DNA of 64,000 nucleotides from Dolichospermum compactum NIES-806 (GTDB lineage Bacteria; Cyanobacteriota; Cyanobacteriia; Cyanobacteriales; Nostocaceae), in NCBI RefSeq assembly GCF_002368115.1, contig NZ_AP018316.1:1652007-1716006 (forward strand), in the 5' to 3' direction. Under the pieces are notes generated by a model. It searched no databases and had not been told where the DNA came from. It saw only the letters and a program-made list of their open reading frames with translations. Below, piece after piece: positions 1 through 8,130 of this stretch. Numbering within the stretch: the stretch's first letter is position 1; the number at the start of each line of letters is the position of its first letter. The position numbers and the translations under genes are program-made.

Positions 1-30
1 ATTTTTAGTGTGACACTTGCGTAAGTCCTA
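1..30. mobile_element. Right terminus of a family A MITE-like element
   Basis: Positions 18-30 read TGCGTAAGTCCTA. This is identical to the right inverted terminus of the family A elements at 28286-28613 and 57491-57691. The rest of the element would lie to the left of the window, and bases 1-17 do not match the two other copies well, so only the terminus supports the call. Confidence 0.45.
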
Positions 31-48
31 TATTATTGTTGTATGCAA

Positions 49-393
49 TTACTTGGTTAATTTAACTAAATATTGGCTTAAATTTTCTAATAATCTTTGA
101 TGTCTTTCCGTTGAAATTGCCCCAATTGAACCAATTATACTGTTACGATAAATAACGGTTAAAAAACTTAATCGAATAACAGATTGACTAACTAAACCAC
201 TGAATTGAAAATCTTCATCTTCTGGTGAAATTATTTCATCAAAATTAGCAATATATTGTTTTAATTGGGTAATAATACCACAAACTAAAAAGTCTTGATA
301 TTTTGGCATTTCTTTTAAAATCAGCGCAGGACGATTTTTTATTCCTCCATTTGCTTGGGGAATAGGAGTTAATACAATATCACATTCTTTCAT
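49..393 (-). CDS. MazF/PemK-like toxin of a type II toxin-antitoxin pair
   Basis: This 114-residue protein has the look of the PemK/MazF endoribonuclease fold. It starts with an acidic-hydrophobic strand (CDIVLTPIP, residues 4-12) followed by the family's NRPALIL segment (residues 20-26), whose Arg-Pro pair is conserved. MazF-type toxins cut mRNA and are held inactive by a partner protein. The gene lies directly downstream of a small ORF on the same strand and overlaps it by 14 bases, which is typical of translationally coupled antitoxin-toxin operons. The length is normal for the family. The specific target sequence cannot be read from the protein. Confidence 0.75.
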   Translation of the reverse strand: MKECDIVLTPIPQANGGIKNRPALILKEMPKYQDFLVCGIITQLKQYIANFDEIISPEDEDFQFSGLVSQSVIRLSFLTVIYRNSIIGSIGAISTERHQRLLENLSQYLVKLTK

Positions 394-619
394 AATTCTT
401 GTTATATTCTTTAATTAATTCTAGGGTATATTCTGGTTCATCATCTCCATAACATAGATTCAAATTTTTCAAAGAAAAATATTCCCAATCGTCTTGATTT
501 TCCGTATCATTATCTACAATAATAGGTGTAATTAACACTTTTGTTCCTTCGGGAATAGACAAGGAATCAATTAATTCTATTTTCCCATTTTTAACAACTG
601 CTAACTGTGGTGATATCAT
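380..619 (-). CDS. Putative antitoxin partner of the MazF-like toxin
   Basis: This 79-residue protein begins with a short beta-rich segment (VVKNGKIELIDSLSIPEGTKVLI, with residues 8-30 resembling a small AbrB/SpoVT-type or cyanobacterial DUF104-like strand pattern). It ends in an acidic tail that could occupy the toxin. It overlaps the start of the toxin gene by 14 bases and comes first in the pair, as antitoxins usually do. The assignment rests mainly on gene order, size and charge. I do not recognise a defined antitoxin family with certainty. Confidence 0.6.
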   Translation of the reverse strand: MISPQLAVVKNGKIELIDSLSIPEGTKVLITPIIVDNDTENQDDWEYFSLKNLNLCYGDDEPEYTLELIKEYNKNYERM

Positions 620-672
620 GGTTATATTTACTATTTTTCTCTATTTTAGCATCTTTAACATTAACAATAAAA

Positions 673-711
673 TAAAAAAAGGGTAATCCCAGAAAAACCA
701 GAATTACCCTC
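673..711 (-). terminator. Rho-independent terminator of ftsH
   Basis: Just past the ftsH stop codon, the minus strand carries AGGGTAAT...ATTACCCT arms (683-710) followed by a run of seven T residues (on the plus strand this is the A-run at 674-680). A stable hairpin followed by a U-tract is the classic intrinsic terminator. Confidence 0.75.
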
Positions 712-730
712 TTAAAAAGTTTAGGAAAAA

Positions 731-2575
731 TTACGCAAAAGCAGCCATTTTCACATCGTTATTACCAAGAATTTCTTGTAATTCCTCAGCGTCCACGGTT
801 TCCTTTTCAATCAGCATTTGAGCAATTTCATCTAATACCTTGCGGTTACTGACTAATACTTCTTTAGCTCGAATATAAGCAGTATCAACCAAATTACGAA
901 CTTCTTCGTCAATAGCAGCAGCAGTTTCCTCCGAGAAATCACGCTCAGACATAATATCTCGACCCAGGAACATATTTCCCTGTTGACGGCCAAGGGCTAC
1001 TGGACCCAAGCGATCGCTCATCCCAAACCGAGTTATCATTTGTTTAGCTACTCTAGCCACTTGCTGTAAATCATTAGAAGCACCAGTGGTAACTTCCTCT
1101 TCACCAAAGATAATTTCTTCAGCTAAACGACCACCTAAAGCCACAGCCATTTGATTTTCCAAATAAGCACGGCTATATAAACCGGTGTCCATACGGTCTT
1201 CGCTAGGAGTAAACCAAGTTAAACCACCCGCTTGACCACGAGGAATAATGCTAATCTTTTGTACAGGGTCATAATCAGGCATTAAAGCCCCAACTAAAGC
1301 GTGACCTGCTTCATGGTATGCAACCAAAGTTTTGCGCTTTTCGCTCATTACCCGGTCTTTCTTTTCTGGACCTGCTAATACACGGTCAATTGCATCATTA
1401 ATTTCATCCATCGAAATTTCAGTTAAATTGCGACGGGCGGCTAAAATTGCGGCTTCATTCAACAAGTTAGATAAATCTGCACCGGTAAAACCAGGAGTCC
1501 GACGGGCGATTTTATCCAAATCTACATCTTTAGATAAAGTTTTACCACGAGCGTGAACTCGGAGAATTTCACTTCTACCAGCGTAGTCGGGACGGTCTAC
1601 TACAACTTGACGGTCAAAACGACCTGGGCGTAATAAAGCAGCATCTAATACATCAGGACGGTTGGTAGCAGCAATAATAATAATACCAGTGTTACCTTCA
1701 AAACCATCCATTTCCGTTAGTAACTGGTTGAGGGTTTGTTCCCGTTCGTCGTTACCACCACCTAAACCAGCGCCCCGTTGACGACCTACTGCGTCAATTT
1801 CATCAATAAAGACGATACAAGGAGCATTGGTTTTCGCTTGTTCAAATAAATCGCGGACACGGGAAGCACCCACACCAACGAACATTTCCACAAATTCAGA
1901 ACCGGAAATTGAGAAGAAAGGAACACCTGCTTCTCCAGCAACAGCCCGCGCGAGGAGGGTTTTACCTGTACCAGGAGGTCCAACTAAAAGTACACCTTTA
2001 GGAATTTTTGCACCAATGGCGGTAAAGCGATCGGCATTCTTTAAAAAGTCTACAACTTCATTTAGTTCTAATTTGGCTTGGTCAATACCCGCAACATCAC
2101 CAAAGGTAACTTGAGTTTGGGGTTCCATTTGCACTCTGGCTTTAGATTTACCAAAGTTCATAGCTTGGCTACCTGGACCACCTTGAGCGCGACGGAGGAG
2201 GAAAAATAAACCAACTAGCAACAATACAGGGAAGAATAAGCTGCTAAGAGCCTTAAACCAGAATCCTTCGTCTGCTTGAGGTAATACGGCAATATCAACA
2301 CCTTTAGTTGTCAGAGTATTGATTAAATCTGGGTCATTAACTAAGGTAACAATCTTTTTATTAGGGTCATATTTAGGTGTCACCAAGGCTGTAGACCGGT
2401 CGGAACTCAAACTGACTCTCTCAACTCTGCCTTTTTCAACTTCTTGGATAAATTGGCTGTAGCGCCATGTTTCTCGGCTTTGAGGTTGTTTGTCAAACAA
2501 TGCCGTTCCTAACGCAATAACAACTATAAAAAGGAGCGCGTACAGCCCCGTATTTCGCCATCTTTTATTATTCAC
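731..2575 (-). CDS. ftsH: ATP-dependent zinc metalloprotease FtsH
   Basis: FtsH is a membrane-anchored AAA+ protease. In cyanobacteria its homologues remove damaged photosystem II D1 and other membrane proteins. The 614 residues show two membrane helices (about 11-27 and 111-127) around a lumenal/periplasmic loop, Walker A GPPGTGKT at 199-206, Walker B VFIDEID at 255-261, the second region of homology around 303-322 (AATNRPD and RPGRFDR), and the zinc-binding HEAGH at 421-425. The length is standard for cyanobacterial FtsH. A terminator follows at 673-711, so it is probably transcribed alone. Cyanobacteria carry about four FtsH paralogues, and I cannot say which one this is. Confidence 0.97.
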   Translation of the reverse strand: MNNKRWRNTGLYALLFIVVIALGTALFDKQPQSRETWRYSQFIQEVEKGRVERVSLSSDRSTALVTPKYDPNKKIVTLVNDPDLINTLTTKGVDIAVLPQADEGFWFKALSSLFFPVLLLVGLFFLLRRAQGGPGSQAMNFGKSKARVQMEPQTQVTFGDVAGIDQAKLELNEVVDFLKNADRFTAIGAKIPKGVLLVGPPGTGKTLLARAVAGEAGVPFFSISGSEFVEMFVGVGASRVRDLFEQAKTNAPCIVFIDEIDAVGRQRGAGLGGGNDEREQTLNQLLTEMDGFEGNTGIIIIAATNRPDVLDAALLRPGRFDRQVVVDRPDYAGRSEILRVHARGKTLSKDVDLDKIARRTPGFTGADLSNLLNEAAILAARRNLTEISMDEINDAIDRVLAGPEKKDRVMSEKRKTLVAYHEAGHALVGALMPDYDPVQKISIIPRGQAGGLTWFTPSEDRMDTGLYSRAYLENQMAVALGGRLAEEIIFGEEEVTTGASNDLQQVARVAKQMITRFGMSDRLGPVALGRQQGNMFLGRDIMSERDFSEETAAAIDEEVRNLVDTAYIRAKEVLVSNRKVLDEIAQMLIEKETVDAEELQEILGNNDVKMAAFA

Positions 2576-2798
2576 CGATGTTGATTCTCCTGTACTTGTT
2601 TGCTGCTTATACCTAGCTTCTCTAAGGAAGAGGACATTATGATAATTATGTTAACTTATCTTAATATATCTTAAAATAATCCTCCTGTCATGATCAAAAT
2701 AATCTCCTCTACCCTACAGGTCTAAAAGATGAGGATAGTAGGATTTCTATTGTAACGATTCTTCGCAAGCCCTGCACCCCTACCTCCTGACTCCTGAA

Positions 2799-4013
2799 TT
2801 ATTGTTGCAGCAATTTCCAACATTGTTGGGCGATCGCCCAATCTTCTTGAGTTTCTATGACTAAGACTCGCACTGTGGAATCAGAGGTGGCAATATCAAT
2901 GTCAATGGGTTTTTGGTGATTTTTAGCTGAATCAATTTTCAGTCCTAAAAATCCCCAGGCTTCACAAGCAGCTTGACGGATTGCTGGGGAGTTTTCGCCG
3001 ACTCCAGCGGTAAAAACTAAAACATCTAAACCTTGTAAACTAGCCAGCATTGTCCCGATACCAGCCCGGAGGCGGTGTACGTATATATCCCAAGCGAGTT
3101 GAGCGCGTTGATTACCTTGATCTTTGGCGGCTATCACTGCTCTTAAATCACTAGATACTCCAGAAATGCCTTTTAATCCTGAAGATTTATTTAGCACATT
3201 ATCTAATTTTTGGCTAGAGTAATTATACTTTTGCAATAAATAAATCAAAATCCCTGGATCAATTGACCCACTGCGGCTACCCATCATTAAACCATCTAGG
3301 GGAGTAAATCCCATTGTTGTGTCAATACTACAACCATTTTTGATGGCGGCTAAAGAACAACCATTGCCTAAATGACAGGTAATTATCCGCAGAGATTGTA
3401 GATCTTGACCAAGAATTTCCGCTGCTCGCTTGGCACAATACTGATGACTAATGCCATGAAATCCGTAACGACGGATACCAGCTTCTACTAAGTTATAGGG
3501 GATAGGATAGATGGCTGCGGCTTCGGGTAAAGTGCGGTGAAATCCGGTATCAAAAACTGCGATTTGGGGGATATTTCCTAGACTATTTTCAATGGCTTCA
3601 ATGCCAGATAAGGCGGCTGGATTATGGGCTGGGGCTAGATTACATAAGTGAGCGATCGCCTGTTTAACTTTTTCCGTAATTATTACAGCCTCTTGGTAAT
3701 CTTGTCCACCATGTACCACTCGATGTCCTACCACATCTATGGCTGCTAAATCATCAATTACCTTGGTTTCGCCATTTGTAAGAGTAGATAATAAATGAGT
3801 AAATTGCACCTGTCGGGAATCACCAGCAATAGTTTCTTGTAGTTTTGCACCTGTAGCGGTTTTAACTGTAATTTCTGCCTGATTTTGGTTTTCAGTCCAA
3901 TTTATTTTTCCTTCCCAAAGAGGTTGGGGGGCTAAATTAGGAATTGGGGATGTCATGTCATACAGACAACTTTTTTGGCTGCTAGAACCGGCATTGAGGA
4001 TGAGTATTTTCAT
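2799..4013 (-). CDS. ackA: Acetate kinase
   Basis: Acetate kinase interconverts acetyl phosphate plus ADP and acetate plus ATP. Family signatures are visible: the N-terminal LILNAGSSS phosphate-binding segment, GHRVVHGG, the HLGNGCS segment, the TMGFTPLDGLMMGSRSG catalytic region and the late GVGENS. I place the start at 4013, because MKILILNAGSSSQK is the usual N-terminus. A reading frame open five codons further upstream adds MKFEF, which is atypical. This gives about 404 residues, the usual length. No phosphotransacetylase gene adjoins it. Confidence 0.95.
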   Translation of the reverse strand: MKILILNAGSSSQKSCLYDMTSPIPNLAPQPLWEGKINWTENQNQAEITVKTATGAKLQETIAGDSRQVQFTHLLSTLTNGETKVIDDLAAIDVVGHRVVHGGQDYQEAVIITEKVKQAIAHLCNLAPAHNPAALSGIEAIENSLGNIPQIAVFDTGFHRTLPEAAAIYPIPYNLVEAGIRRYGFHGISHQYCAKRAAEILGQDLQSLRIITCHLGNGCSLAAIKNGCSIDTTMGFTPLDGLMMGSRSGSIDPGILIYLLQKYNYSSQKLDNVLNKSSGLKGISGVSSDLRAVIAAKDQGNQRAQLAWDIYVHRLRAGIGTMLASLQGLDVLVFTAGVGENSPAIRQAACEAWGFLGLKIDSAKNHQKPIDIDIATSDSTVRVLVIETQEDWAIAQQCWKLLQQ

Positions 4014-4031
4014 AAATTCAAATTTCACCTA

Positions 4032-4190
4032 CTATGAATTAACCGCAGATTTGCCCACTTTAGAAACAGAATTATCATTCCGAGTTAGGGCTAAAGAATC
4101 ATCTTGAGAAGTGGCTGCAGGTACAACAGTCCAAGCAGTAGCTAGTAGTGCGATCGCTAGTTTATGGGATTTAGTCGCTTTATCCTTGAT
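4032..4190 (-). pseudogene. Possible remnant of a small exported protein
   Basis: Upstream of ackA, on the same strand, a frame is open for about 60 codons up to a stop at 4221-4223. It encodes a signal-peptide-like stretch (KSHKLAIALLATAWTVVPAA) followed by a polar tail (SQDDSLALTRNDNSVSKVGK). The frame holds no ATG, GTG or TTG before the upstream stop, so it either lost its start or uses an unusual one. No family is recognised. It may be a chance frame, although the composition looks protein-like. Confidence 0.3.
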
Positions 4191-4273
4191 AATGCAGAAA
4201 CTTGCAGTTGGTAGTCGCAGTTACAGTAACCGGGGATCATCAGGTGTTAGCTTTACTGATGTAATGTAAAATT

Positions 4274-4696
4274 GTGGAGCAAATAAGCTCCTCAGCAGTT
4301 ATGGCTCAGATATTAGATCCTCTACCACCGGAGCATTCGGGGAAAATTCTCTGCTGCTACGTCAATGCCACAAGTAAAATCCAGGTGGCGCGTATCTCCA
4401 ATATTCCTAACTGGTACTTTGAAAGGGTTGTTTTCCCAGGACAAAGGCTGGTGTTTGAAGTGCCTCCAGAAGCACAAATGGAAGTTCATACTGGGATGAT
4501 GGCAAGTGCGATTATATCAGATACAATTCCGTGCGATCGCCTGATCATCCATGAACCTAGCTATGATGAGAGACAAGACAACTTATCTCCAGAAATAAAT
4601 TCTAGTAGTAGTCATCCGACTAATTCGGAAATTAATAAAAAAATTGTAGATACGACAAAATCTTTACAGACCGTTAAATTGGCATCTATTGATTAA
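4274..4696 (+). CDS. DUF1830 domain-containing protein
   Basis: This is a cyanobacterial protein of unknown function. The DUF1830 core is seen in roughly residues 20-85, with the conserved CCYVNATSKIQVARI, NWYFERVVFPGQR and LVFE segments. The C-terminal 50 residues are Ser/Asn/Asp-rich and probably disordered. The ATG at residue 10 (4301), reading MAQILDPLPPEHSG, is a likely alternative start because family members usually begin there. The frame given here starts with a non-ATG codon. A strong terminator follows at 4719. Confidence 0.8.
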   Translation: MEQISSSAVMAQILDPLPPEHSGKILCCYVNATSKIQVARISNIPNWYFERVVFPGQRLVFEVPPEAQMEVHTGMMASAIISDTIPCDRLIIHEPSYDERQDNLSPEINSSSSHPTNSEINKKIVDTTKSLQTVKLASID

Positions 4697-4718
4697 AAAC
4701 ACAATGTTGCTAAATATG

Positions 4719-4746
4719 AAGGTTGCTGAATTCAGCAGCCTTTTTT
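4719..4746 (+). terminator. Rho-independent terminator after the DUF1830 gene
   Basis: The sequence GGTTGCTGAATTCAGCAGCC followed by six T residues forms a near-perfect stem of about nine pairs centred on GAATTC. It lies 25 bases after the stop codon. Confidence 0.8.
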
Positions 4747-4932
4747 ATGTGGGATTGGCTGATAGGGTAATATCAGCCATACAAATTTTTCCCAAGGCTG
4801 AGGAGTCAGGATTTATCACATATTACCTGTTACCTATTCTCTCCATTTTGGTAATCAGTCCATTATTCAGCAGTCAGGGTTAAAATGCAACCACTGACAA
4901 CTGACAGCCCACAACTAACTAATGAATATTCA

Positions 4933-5343
4933 TTAGGCTGTAGCTTCTACTTCGGCATCTTCTGTGGATTCTAAATCTACTTGCCGCAGTCGAATATGTT
5001 TTTTCCCTAAAGTAATGACAAACTCATCCCCAGGCTGAAGATTCATTTGTTTGGTGTAAGCTGCACCGATTAATAAATTGCCATTTTGTTGGACACTAAT
5101 TCTATAGCTGGCACTGCGACCACCACGTCCATTGGCACTGGGTGAACTATCCAACTGAATGCCTTCAGCATCAATTAGGGCATTCAAGAATTTCATCATA
5201 TTGACGCGCTCTATACCATTTTTGGTAACAGTATAGTAGCCACACTGTTTAGCTTTGTCGTCTTTGCTGATGGCTTCTAGCTCTTTAACTTTTTTGAGCA
5301 GTTCTTCGCCGACGAGGGGTTCAATTTTTTTCTGTTTAGGCAT
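4933..5343 (-). CDS. Cyanobacterial AbrB-like transcriptional regulator (cyAbrB)
   Basis: cyAbrB proteins are a cyanobacterial family that governs carbon and nitrogen balance and represses many genes. Their AbrB-like DNA-binding domain is C-terminal, the reverse of the Bacillus arrangement. Visible hallmarks are GEELLKKVKEL, KQCGYYTVTKNG, RVNMMKFLNALIDAEGI and the final GDEFVITLGKKHIRLRQVD segment. I choose the ATG at 5343 (MPKQKKIEPLVGEELL) over an in-frame TTG at 5379, since the extra 12 residues are atypical. The sequence resembles the cyAbrB2 branch more than cyAbrB1. The divergent Rrf2 gene lies 410 bases upstream. Confidence 0.9.
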   Translation of the reverse strand: MPKQKKIEPLVGEELLKKVKELEAISKDDKAKQCGYYTVTKNGIERVNMMKFLNALIDAEGIQLDSSPSANGRGGRSASYRISVQQNGNLLIGAAYTKQMNLQPGDEFVITLGKKHIRLRQVDLESTEDAEVEATA

Positions 5344-5379
5344 CAACTTAGGTCGAAAATGAATTTTTGAAGTTGTCAA

Positions 5380-5752
5380 GTGGATTTTATTTTAGCTGAC
5401 ATTGAACTAATAGGAACATAATCCTTTAATTTTTGGATCAGCCTAGCCAAGTATATTACACTCATAGACAAAATTGTTGCACTATTATCAATTTTGTTAA
5501 AAAATTATAGGAAATATAATTACGATGATGCTGATAGCTACTATAGATATAGCAATCCTCAAGAAGATATGAATTTATTCATGTAGGCAGAGAGCGGGGA
5601 ACAGGAGAAAATAGCCCTTAGATGTGTGATAAATTTTTTTAAGGATCAAATGGGAGTCTGATGTAGTATTCTTATTTGATTTGCAAAATTGTCAAATCGG
5701 GTAGGAATGAGGAAAGAGAGATTGGGAAAATAAAATTCATGATAACTGCTAT
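5380..5752. other. Divergent intergenic region between cyAbrB and the Rrf2 gene
   Basis: This 373-base AT-rich stretch must contain the promoters of two regulator genes on opposite strands. I see no convincing inverted-repeat operator, RNA gene or small ORF in it. Confidence 0.4.
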
Positions 5753-6196
5753 ATGAAACTAACGACAAGAGGACACTATAGTGTGAAAGCATTGCTAGAT
5801 TTGAGTTTACGTCCAAAATATGGACCTGAATCTGTCAGAGCGATCGCCAAACGCCAAGATATTCCCGCGCCCTACCTAGAAAAACTACTCATAGAAATGC
5901 GTCGAGCCGGATTAGTTACATCAATTCGTGGTAGCGATGGTGGATACAAACTAGCCAAAAAACCGGCACTTATATCTATCGGTCAAATTTTAGAAGCAGT
6001 TGGTGAAAACATCACTAATTTACCCTTAAATAATCCCACACCTACTCAAACAGCAGATTGGGTAACATCCAGTCTTTGGAACAGACTCAACCAAAAGCTA
6101 AAAGAAGCCCTGTACAATATTACCCTGGCAGACCTTTATTATGATGCCCGTAGTTGGCAAGCATCTCAAGGAGAAGAAGCCAATTTTGTAGTTTAG
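5753..6196 (+). CDS. Rrf2 family transcriptional regulator without cluster cysteines
   Basis: The 147-residue protein opens with the family signature MKLTTRGHYSVKALLDL and has a winged helix-turn-helix at about 8-60 (VRAIAKRQDIPAPYLEKLL, then IRGSDGGYKLAKKP). IscR- and NsrR-type members hold an Fe-S cluster with three cysteines near residues 90-110. This protein contains no cysteine at all, so it cannot work by that mechanism. A similar cysteine-free Rrf2 protein is widespread in cyanobacteria. It is followed 74 bases later by the cobalamin gene cbiB. Confidence 0.88.
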   Translation: MKLTTRGHYSVKALLDLSLRPKYGPESVRAIAKRQDIPAPYLEKLLIEMRRAGLVTSIRGSDGGYKLAKKPALISIGQILEAVGENITNLPLNNPTPTQTADWVTSSLWNRLNQKLKEALYNITLADLYYDARSWQASQGEEANFVV

Positions 6197-6270
6197 TAGG
6201 GGCGGGGTTTCCCCACCCAAGATTCAGGAAAAAGAAAGGAAAATCAAGAAAAATAAACAATCAAGAATAA

Positions 6271-7221
6271 ATGACATCTGCTGTTTTGGTTTTCGCTGCC
6301 TTATTAGATTACTTAATAGGAGATCCTTGGGGTTGGCCTCATCCCGTGCGAGTCATGGGATGGGTAATTTCTCGCTTGAGTAAACTCGCCCTTCAATATT
6401 GTCAAAATCCTCTTTCTCAACGTCTTGCCGGCATTTTCTTAGGGATAATTGTCATAATTGGTAGTGGTTTGGTGGGTTGGACAATAGTTCAAGCTGCCAA
6501 ATGGGTACATCCATTGTTAGGAATAGCCGTAGAAAGTATTGTTCTAGCTAGTTGTTTTGCTTTCAAAAGTTTACGAAATGCGGCAATAGACGTTCTCCAA
6601 CCTTTAAAAAATGGAGAATTAGAATCAGCGCGACAGATTTTAAGTAATTATGTGGGGAGAGATACAACCAATCTTTCTGCACCGGAAATTCTCAGAGCAA
6701 TCTTAGAAACAGTCACAGAAAACGCCACCGATGGCGTAATGGCTCCTCTTTTTTATACTATTATTGGTGCATTCATCCCCATCATTGGCGCTGCCCCTTT
6801 GGCTTTAGCATATAAAGCTAGTAGCACCTTAGATTCAATGGTCGGTTACAAGGAAGTACCTTATACTTATCTTGGTTGGTTTAGTGCGCGATGGGAAGAT
6901 GGTTTAACTTGGTTGCCTTGTCGGTTAACAGTGATAACTTTATCATTATTATCCTTGAAACCTGTAAAAGTTTGGCGAATTTGTCGCCGCGATGCCATCA
7001 AAGATCCCAGTCCCAATTCTGGTTGGAGTGAATGCGCTTATGCTGCAGTTTTAGGTGTGCAAATGGGAGGAATTAATTGGTATCGTGGAGTAGCTAAAGA
7101 GAAACCACTTTTAGGAGATCCTATTTATCCCATTACGCCAGATTCCATTGATCAAGCTTTACAATTAACCCGATATGCGTTTTTACTATGGTTAGGACTA
7201 GCAATATTTTTAATACCTTAG
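6271..7221 (+). CDS. cobD: Adenosylcobinamide-phosphate synthase CbiB/CobD
   Basis: This integral membrane enzyme attaches the aminopropanol arm to adenosylcobyric acid in cobalamin (here probably pseudocobalamin) synthesis. The 316 residues show the family N-terminus LLDYLIGDPWGWPHPVRVMG, the RDTTNLSAPEILRAILETVTENATDG segment (residues about 129-154), the APLFY motif and the KASSTLDSMVGY segment. Several hydrophobic helices span the protein. No other cobalamin genes lie nearby. Confidence 0.95.
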   Translation: MTSAVLVFAALLDYLIGDPWGWPHPVRVMGWVISRLSKLALQYCQNPLSQRLAGIFLGIIVIIGSGLVGWTIVQAAKWVHPLLGIAVESIVLASCFAFKSLRNAAIDVLQPLKNGELESARQILSNYVGRDTTNLSAPEILRAILETVTENATDGVMAPLFYTIIGAFIPIIGAAPLALAYKASSTLDSMVGYKEVPYTYLGWFSARWEDGLTWLPCRLTVITLSLLSLKPVKVWRICRRDAIKDPSPNSGWSECAYAAVLGVQMGGINWYRGVAKEKPLLGDPIYPITPDSIDQALQLTRYAFLLWLGLAIFLIP

Positions 7222-7250
7222 TTATCCTGTTGATATCCTTATCTCCTTAT

Positions 7251-7467
7251 CTCGTTCCCAGTCTCTGACTGGTAATGCTATCACATAGGCTCTGCTTCTA
7301 CTGTTATAGCGGTATGCACTTGCATGAGATACATCATAGCCCCGTCATCGCTTGTGGGGAGGGGGTTGGGGTTCTTGTATCTCACTCAATCGAGAACCGC
7401 TATATTAAAGGTGTTGTTGAAGGCAGAGCCTTTTAGTATTCATTCCCACACAGAGTATGGGAACGAG
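7251..7467. mobile_element. Family G palindromic element, interrupted by a family H element
   Basis: The element is bounded by CTCGTTCCCA and its exact complement TGGGAACGAG. Inside, GGCTCTGC and GGCAGAGCC arms pair further. The interior is split by another element at 7305-7404. It fills the gap between cobD and pyrR. No transposase is encoded, so any movement would depend on an enzyme from elsewhere. No clear target-site duplication is seen. Confidence 0.65.
7305..7404. mobile_element. Family H element nested in element G
   Basis: The outer ends read TATAGCGGT and ACCGCTATA, and a second inner pair GAGATACA / TGTATCTC-like arms (7326-7333 and 7376-7383) continues the symmetry. At 100 bases it is a typical small MITE. 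A TA-type target as in IS630-like elements is possible but not proven. Confidence 0.55.
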
Positions 7468-7474
7468 AAAATCA

Positions 7475-7508
7475 TCAATTACCAATTACCAATTACCAAT
7501 TACCAATA
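7475..7508. repeat. STRR array, heptamer CAATTAC
   Basis: About four and a half tandem copies of CAATTAC run up to the pyrR start codon region. Such short tandemly repeated sequences are well known in heterocyst-forming cyanobacteria. The array ends three bases before the pyrR ATG, so the gene's ribosome-binding region is effectively made of repeat. Confidence 0.8.
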
Positions 7509-7510
7509 TT

Positions 7511-8047
7511 ATGTCTACTAAAGTAGTTGAAATTCTCTCATCAGAAGAACTGCGTCGGACATTAACTCGTATGGCTTCTCAGATTATAGAAAGAACACGA
7601 GATTTATCTCAATTGTTACTTCTGGGTATTCATACGAGAGGAGTACCATTAGCTTATTCATTAGCTCTTCAAATAGAAATTCTCGAAGATTTCAGCGTTT
7701 CTGTAGGCTCTTTGGATATTACATTTTATCGTGATGATCTTGATAAGATCGGGTTAAGAACTCCAGAAAAAACCGATATTCCCTTTGATTTGACCGGAAA
7801 AACAGTGGTACTCGTAGATGATGTCATATTTAAAGGTAGAACTATTCGTGCTGCTTTAAATGCCGTAAATGAATATGGTAGACCAGAAGTAATTCGTTTA
7901 GCTGTATTAGTAGATAGAGGCCATCGAGAAGTACCAATTCATCCAGATTTTGTTGGTAAAAAGTTACCCACAGCGAAAGAGGAAATTGTCAAAGTTTATC
8001 TACAAGATAGTGATGGACGAGATGGCGTGGAATTAATTAGTAACTGA
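7511..8047 (+). CDS. pyrR: PyrR: bifunctional pyrimidine regulator / uracil phosphoribosyltransferase
   Basis: PyrR belongs to the type I phosphoribosyltransferase fold. It has uracil phosphoribosyltransferase activity and in many bacteria also regulates pyr mRNA. The PRPP-binding loop TVVLVDDVIFKGRTIRAAL lies at residues about 97-115, and the family HTRGVPLA segment near residue 38. I choose the ATG at 7511 (MSTKVVEILS). The open frame continues 18 codons upstream, but only through the CAATTAC repeat and element G. That gives 178 residues, the normal size. No pyr biosynthetic genes adjoin it. Confidence 0.93.
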   Translation: MSTKVVEILSSEELRRTLTRMASQIIERTRDLSQLLLLGIHTRGVPLAYSLALQIEILEDFSVSVGSLDITFYRDDLDKIGLRTPEKTDIPFDLTGKTVVLVDDVIFKGRTIRAALNAVNEYGRPEVIRLAVLVDRGHREVPIHPDFVGKKLPTAKEEIVKVYLQDSDGRDGVELISN

Positions 8048-8130
8048 AATTAACTTTTTTAGACAAATAAGCTCCACAATTATCTATCCTCTTTTTACCC
8101 ATATTAATTCTAAAAATACTACCACCTACT

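Noticed and set aside
1332..2114. Plus-strand frames inside ftsH
   Set aside because: They are shadows of the ftsH reading frame on the other strand.
4689..4883. 64-codon plus-strand frame after the DUF1830 gene
   Set aside because: It covers the terminator hairpin and T-run and has no family resemblance.
7324..7521. 65-codon frame upstream of pyrR
   Set aside because: It is made of elements H and G and the STRR array.
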